NCBI GenBank assembly: GCA_037138855.1
Contig: JBAXHO010000064.1
Span: 1 to 9,748 of the forward strand
DNA from: JBAXHO01 sp037138855
GTDB lineage: Bacteria; Patescibacteriota; Dojkabacteria; B142; OLB20
Length of the DNA stretch: 9,748 nucleotides
Direction of reading: 5' to 3'
The notes under the pieces were generated by a model. The model had not been told where the DNA came from, searched no databases, and saw only the letters and a program-made list of their open reading frames with translations. The position numbers and the translations under genes were made by a program. Below, piece after piece: positions 6,679 through 9,748 of the stretch; positions within the stretch are counted from its first letter, which is position 1, and each line of letters opens with the position of its first letter.

Positions 6679-6706
6679 ATAATTCATAATCCATAATTAA
6701 TAATTT
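6679..6706. repeat. AT-rich heptamer array upstream of comEA
   Basis: Four 7-bp units: ATAATTC, ATAATCC, ATAATTA, ATAATTT. A perfect TATAAT (6678-6683) overlaps the first unit and could serve as a -10 box for the com operon about 90 bp downstream. However, no convincing -35 lies 16-18 bp upstream, and the match arises naturally from the repeat, so the promoter reading is weak. Confidence 0.7.
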
Positions 6707-6710
6707 TTTA

Positions 6711-6732
6711 CTAGCTACTAGCTACTAGCTAC
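6711..6732. repeat. CTAGCTA heptamer array upstream of comEA
   Basis: Three exact copies of CTAGCTA plus one base; in register they are ACTAGCT units ending in CT. They are followed by an AT-rich leader of 39 bp (6733-6771) with no Shine-Dalgarno motif before the comEA ATG. The array is largely complementary to the AG-type array at 6591-6629, enclosing about 80 bp. Confidence 0.9.
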
Positions 6733-6771
6733 TTTTTTCTTATATCTACTTTATTTTTTTAAAATACCATC

Positions 6772-7350
6772 ATGGATTGGAATCACTTTACAAAACTCCA
6801 AAAAATTGCGATTGCTGGAATTATTTTGATTTTAGGAATTGTTCTTGTAATTTTTAATTTTAAATCTCAAGCTAATACTTTGAAGTCAAATGTTCTTTCA
6901 ATTGAGAAAAATATAGATACTCCAACCATTTCTGCTACTTCAGGACAATCATATTTTGTAGAACTTACTGGTTATGTGAAGTATCCTGGAGTTTATGAAC
7001 TTAAGGACGATACTATGTTGTTGGAGTTGATTGATATTGCCGGAGGATTGTTGCCAGGTGCTGATACTGAAGCAGTTCATAAAGATTTGGCTTTATCCAA
7101 AGCATTTAATGCAAATCAAAAGGTTTATATACCAGGCAAAGCCAGTAATGCATCTACAACAGAATCTTCAGATAAGATTAGTATAAATTCTGCCAGTAAA
7201 ACTGAATTAATGAATTTACCAGGTGTTGGCGAAGTTACTGCCGCGAAAATTATTGAAAATCGACCATATCAAGTATTAGAAGATTTGAAAAAAGTGTCAG
7301 GAATTGGCGATGCGACTTATAACAAACTTGTATCATTGATTTCTTTATAA
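6772..7350 (+). CDS. comEA: ComEA-like DNA-binding competence protein
   Basis: ComEA binds double-stranded DNA at the outer face of the membrane and hands it to the uptake channel. The 192-residue protein has an N-terminal membrane anchor (about 11-30), an SLBB domain (about 61-122, ELTGYVKYPGVYEL ... KVYIPGK), a short serine/threonine-rich linker (125-134), and a C-terminal pair of helix-hairpin-helix motifs (135-192). The latter begin with KISINSAS and include LPGVGEVTAAKI (149-160) and VSGIGDATYNKL. This is the standard ComEA domain order. The gene opens a com cluster: its TAA is immediately followed by the comEC ATG, implying translational coupling. Its leader is long, AT-rich and repeat-filled, so this is the likely transcription start of the cluster, though no strong promoter is visible. 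Confidence 0.92.
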   Translation: MDWNHFTKLQKIAIAGIILILGIVLVIFNFKSQANTLKSNVLSIEKNIDTPTISATSGQSYFVELTGYVKYPGVYELKDDTMLLELIDIAGGLLPGADTEAVHKDLALSKAFNANQKVYIPGKASNASTTESSDKISINSASKTELMNLPGVGEVTAAKIIENRPYQVLEDLKKVSGIGDATYNKLVSLISL

Positions 7351-8874
7351 ATGGTAACAATGCAAGGACTTTTAGAAAGAGCTGAATACATAAATAGATC
7401 AATATCAAAGTACCCTTTGATATTGATCACATTACAAGCTGCTACCTTGATAATCGCCTGTGTGACAAAAGAAGTATTTTTAATTTCCGTAGTGATATTT
7501 TTGTGGATAATTGTCACTTTTCAAAGTTTTAGCTTTGTAAAAATATTTAGTTTGTTTTGTAGCTTTTCATTACTCTGGTTTAGTTTAAAAAATCAGCCAC
7601 AGTTTCATTCAGCTCTTGGTGGTTGTTATGAAAAAACATGGGAAATTACTGGTCAAATTCAAAATTATCCGGAAAGTAAAATGGCATTTCAGCAGTTTAT
7701 TCTGAAACCTCAAAGTGTAGTAATGACAAAGACTAATGAGACTTGCCATTTTGGTAAAGCTTTATTTTTGGTAAAGGCTTCTTTGGTCGAAAATTTGAGC
7801 AAGGGTGATACAATCAATTTTACTAGTATGATTAAAGCGCCTGGTAAAACTGATGATTTTGATTATCAGGCATATTTAGAGACGTTCAATATTTATGGTT
7901 TATCAACTGTATATAATGGAATTACTATTGAGAGTCACAGTCGAAATATTCTGGAAGGTTTATCAACAAAAGTACGGGCATATTGTATTGGTTTAATTCA
8001 GAAAAATTTTCCTGAGCCACATGCCGGTCTTTTGGCTGGGATGATTTTAGGAAGTCGGGAAGAATTTAGTCCTGATTTTACTTTAGCTTTACAGAAGACC
8101 GGTACTTCACATATTGTTGCAGTTTCAGGATTTAATGTAACAATTTTGATCACTGCAGTTATCAGTAGTCTCAAAGGAAAAATGCCTCGAAAGCTGGTTT
8201 TGTGTATTGCTTTATTGTTAGTAACTTTCTTTTTGTTACTCGTAGGATTGGATAATTTACCTGCATTACGAGCATCAATTATGGGAATCACGACTGTGAT
8301 AGGCATTTTAATCGGGAGAAAGTCGGCTGCAATTTCATTATTATCTCTTTCGTTTTTAATAATGTTAGTTAATAATCCTCTGATTTATCGATCAGTAAGT
8401 TTACAATTATCAATAGCTGCTACCCTTGGTTTGATATTTTTAGATCCTTTGTTTCAAGATTATTTGAAGCAGTATCCCAATTTGCAAACAAAAATTCCTG
8501 AAGAATTAATTACTACAATTGCCGCGATCATTGCTACTTTTCCAGTTACATTTTTTATCTTTGGCAGTTTTTCTTTTGTCGCACCAATTACAAATCTACT
8601 TTTGGCTGGTTTAATAGCCCCGATAATGCTATTGGGATTTTGCTTTTTGGCAGTGACTTGGCTTTCCATATTATTAAGTAAGTTTTTAGTAATTATCAGT
8701 TGGGGATTTTTGGAATTAATGGTCAGGATTATTGAAATCTGTGCAAGCTGGGATTGGAGTTATATAAAAATAGGTACTGATTTAAAAAATTATCAGTTAT
8801 TAGTAATTATTTTCATTATTATTATAGTTTTTGAAATTTATTATCGTCGTAATTATGCTCAAATACTTCAATAG
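7351..8874 (+). CDS. comEC: ComEC/Rec2 DNA uptake channel, membrane part
   Basis: ComEC forms the inner-membrane pore that carries single-stranded DNA into the cytoplasm during natural transformation. The 507-residue protein starts with about three membrane segments (roughly residues 18-76). A soluble OB-fold-like DUF4131 region follows (about 88-195). Then comes the Competence domain with LLAGMILGSREEF, the conserved TSHIVAVSGFNVTIL (about 252-266), LPALRASIMG (about 302-311) and further hydrophobic helices to the end. It stops after the penultimate helix of a full-length ComEC, with LLVIIFIIIIVFEIYYRRNYA. The metallo-beta-lactamase part is encoded by the next, overlapping gene in another frame. 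Starting at 7351, it abuts comEA with no gap and no ribosome-binding site of its own, so reinitiation after comEA is likely. Confidence 0.93.
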   Translation: MVTMQGLLERAEYINRSISKYPLILITLQAATLIIACVTKEVFLISVVIFLWIIVTFQSFSFVKIFSLFCSFSLLWFSLKNQPQFHSALGGCYEKTWEITGQIQNYPESKMAFQQFILKPQSVVMTKTNETCHFGKALFLVKASLVENLSKGDTINFTSMIKAPGKTDDFDYQAYLETFNIYGLSTVYNGITIESHSRNILEGLSTKVRAYCIGLIQKNFPEPHAGLLAGMILGSREEFSPDFTLALQKTGTSHIVAVSGFNVTILITAVISSLKGKMPRKLVLCIALLLVTFFLLLVGLDNLPALRASIMGITTVIGILIGRKSAAISLLSLSFLIMLVNNPLIYRSVSLQLSIAATLGLIFLDPLFQDYLKQYPNLQTKIPEELITTIAAIIATFPVTFFIFGSFSFVAPITNLLLAGLIAPIMLLGFCFLAVTWLSILLSKFLVIISWGFLELMVRIIEICASWDWSYIKIGTDLKNYQLLVIIFIIIIVFEIYYRRNYAQILQ

Positions 8875-9697
8875 CCTTCTTGTTATTGTGCTAATATCAA
8901 TAAGTTTTTACCGATACTATACTAATAATAGTCTAAGCATCTATTATTTCAATATAGGCCAGGGCGATTCTTCATTAGTAATTACACCTGATAACAAAAC
9001 AATACTGATCGATGGTGGTCCAGATAAGGTTGTTTTAACTGAACTTGGAAAAGTATTGCCTTTCTGGTCACGAAATTTAGATTTAGTAATTCTGAGCCAT
9101 CCGGATTTGGATCATATTGGTGGATTGACACAAGTGATTCAAAGGTATCAGGTCAAAGAAATAATTTTAAATTCAAAGCAGGAAGCAATTTCTTTGGAAG
9201 ATCAATTTTTTCAGGAAGAAATTATTAGACAAAAAATAAGTCCACAGATAGCGCAAAGAGGAGACAGGATGATGGTAGGATGTTGCACAGTGCTTAATTT
9301 TTTTTCTAAAGATATGATTGATTATAAAGGAAAAGTAAGTGTGAATGCACGATCTTTGGCCTTTGTTTTAAGTTATCAGGGTGTTGATTTTTTTTATGGT
9401 GGCGATCTGGATACAGAAAATGAATTGGAAGTAGCTACGAATATTACTGGAAAAATTGAAATAGTAAAAATCAGTCATCATGGCAGTAAGTATAGTTCTT
9501 CAGCAGAATTTTTTGAAAAGCTGAAGCCTGAATTTGCAATTATTTCAGTTGGAAAAGATAATCGATTCGGACATCCGCACCAAGAAACACTCAGCTTGCT
9601 TGAGAAAGAGGAGATTTCATGGATTCGGACAGATGAGAAAGGGACGATTAAAATTGAGGTGAAAGAAGGGAATTATCAAGTAACGAGTAACAAGTAG
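8855..9697 (+). CDS. ComEC-type metallo-beta-lactamase nuclease, separate gene
   Basis: This matches the C-terminal nuclease-like domain of ComEC, thought to degrade the non-transported DNA strand. It has an N-terminal membrane helix (about residues 5-22), then the ComEC hallmark IGQGDSSLV (34-42), ILIDGG (50-55), the metal-binding SHPDLDHIGG (81-90: H82, D84, D86, H87), GGDLD (182-186), SHHGS (207-211) and FGHPH. The H-x-D-x-D-H form is usual for ComEC. The ATG at 8855 is preferred over the in-frame TTG at 8831 because it starts just before the membrane helix; the frame is closed by a TAG at 8825. It overlaps comEC by 20 bp in a different frame, and together they encode about 787 residues, the size of a normal ComEC. 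Its last codons (roughly QVTSNK) and TAG stop are made of heptamer repeats. Confidence 0.9.
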   Translation: MLKYFNSLLVIVLISISFYRYYTNNSLSIYYFNIGQGDSSLVITPDNKTILIDGGPDKVVLTELGKVLPFWSRNLDLVILSHPDLDHIGGLTQVIQRYQVKEIILNSKQEAISLEDQFFQEEIIRQKISPQIAQRGDRMMVGCCTVLNFFSKDMIDYKGKVSVNARSLAFVLSYQGVDFFYGGDLDTENELEVATNITGKIEIVKISHHGSKYSSSAEFFEKLKPEFAIISVGKDNRFGHPHQETLSLLEKEEISWIRTDEKGTIKIEVKEGNYQVTSNK

Positions 9698-9712
9698 CAA
9701 GTAGTAAGTATA
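9678..9712. repeat. Heptamer array providing the stop codon of the nuclease gene
   Basis: Units: AAGTAAC, GAGTAAC, AAGTAGC, AAGTAGT, AAGTATA. The TAG stop of the nuclease gene (9695-9697) is inside the third unit. Every unit carries a TAA, TAG or TAT at the same position, so stops occur in several frames. Confidence 0.8.
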
Positions 9713-9718
9713 AAAAAT

Positions 9719-9748
9719 ATCTAGTATCTAGTATCTAGTATCTAGTAT
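9719..9748. repeat. ATCTAGT heptamer array at the window edge
   Basis: Four exact copies of ATCTAGT plus two bases, continuing to the last base of the window, so the true length is unknown. Each unit carries a TAG, so stops appear in all + frames. It lies just after the previous array, repeating the two-array arrangement seen in other gaps. Confidence 0.9.

Noticed and set aside
6638..6683. Sigma-70-like promoter for comEA (TTGAAA at 6638 with TATAAT at 6678)
   Set aside because: The spacing of 34 bases is far too long, and the TATAAT arises from an AT-rich heptamer array.
6591..6732. Repeat cluster considered as a CRISPR array
   Set aside because: The repeats are contiguous 7-bp units without unique spacers of regular length, and no cas gene is nearby.

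Overview
The window is AT-rich and gene-dense. All seven protein genes lie on the + strand. No rRNA, tRNA, CRISPR array, transposase or phage gene is visible. The gene set (a small-genome housekeeping core, an SLBB-HhH ComEA, a ComEC split into channel and nuclease genes, and a degenerate DUF4143-type ATPase), the absence of Shine-Dalgarno motifs before any start, and the many very short tandem repeats suggest a Candidate Phyla Radiation (Patescibacteria) genome, possibly Parcubacteria-like. That placement is inference; no marker gene proves it. The code is the standard bacterial one, with TAA, TAG and TGA all used as stops.

Layout: (1) 121-1221, a DUF4143/AAA_14-like ATPase homologue that has lost its Walker motifs. 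(2) 1472-2296, surE. (3) 2464-5622, leuS, encoding an unusually long 1052-residue leucyl-tRNA synthetase. It carries two insertions. One is a complete RBBP9/YdeN-type alpha/beta hydrolase domain with Ser-Asp-His triad candidates, between the CP1 editing domain and the rest of the catalytic core. The other is an in-frame stretch of about 41 codons made of the same repeats that fill the intergenic regions. (4) 5712-6542, a membrane-anchored cyclophilin-type peptidyl-prolyl isomerase. (5) 6772-9697, a DNA-uptake operon: comEA, the comEC channel gene, and a separate membrane-anchored ComEC-type metallo-beta-lactamase nuclease gene. comEA and comEC touch (TAA directly followed by ATG), and comEC overlaps the nuclease gene by 20 bases.

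The intergenic regions are all under 300 bp. They are largely built from tandem arrays with a strict 7-bp period (8 bp in one case), often flanking palindromes. Unit sequences differ at every locus but the period is kept. Arrays that follow stop codons tend to have units starting with AG. Arrays that precede start codons tend to have units ending in CT and can run right up to the ATG. Three genes take their stop codon from such an array, and one array-palindrome-array composite sits inside leuS as stop-free coding sequence. This repeat system and the synthetase-hydrolase fusion are the two most interesting signals here.

Functionally, ComEA would bind incoming DNA, the MBL nuclease would degrade one strand, and ComEC would pass the other into the cytoplasm. 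SurE could contribute to nucleotide recycling, but no operon link to the com genes is visible.
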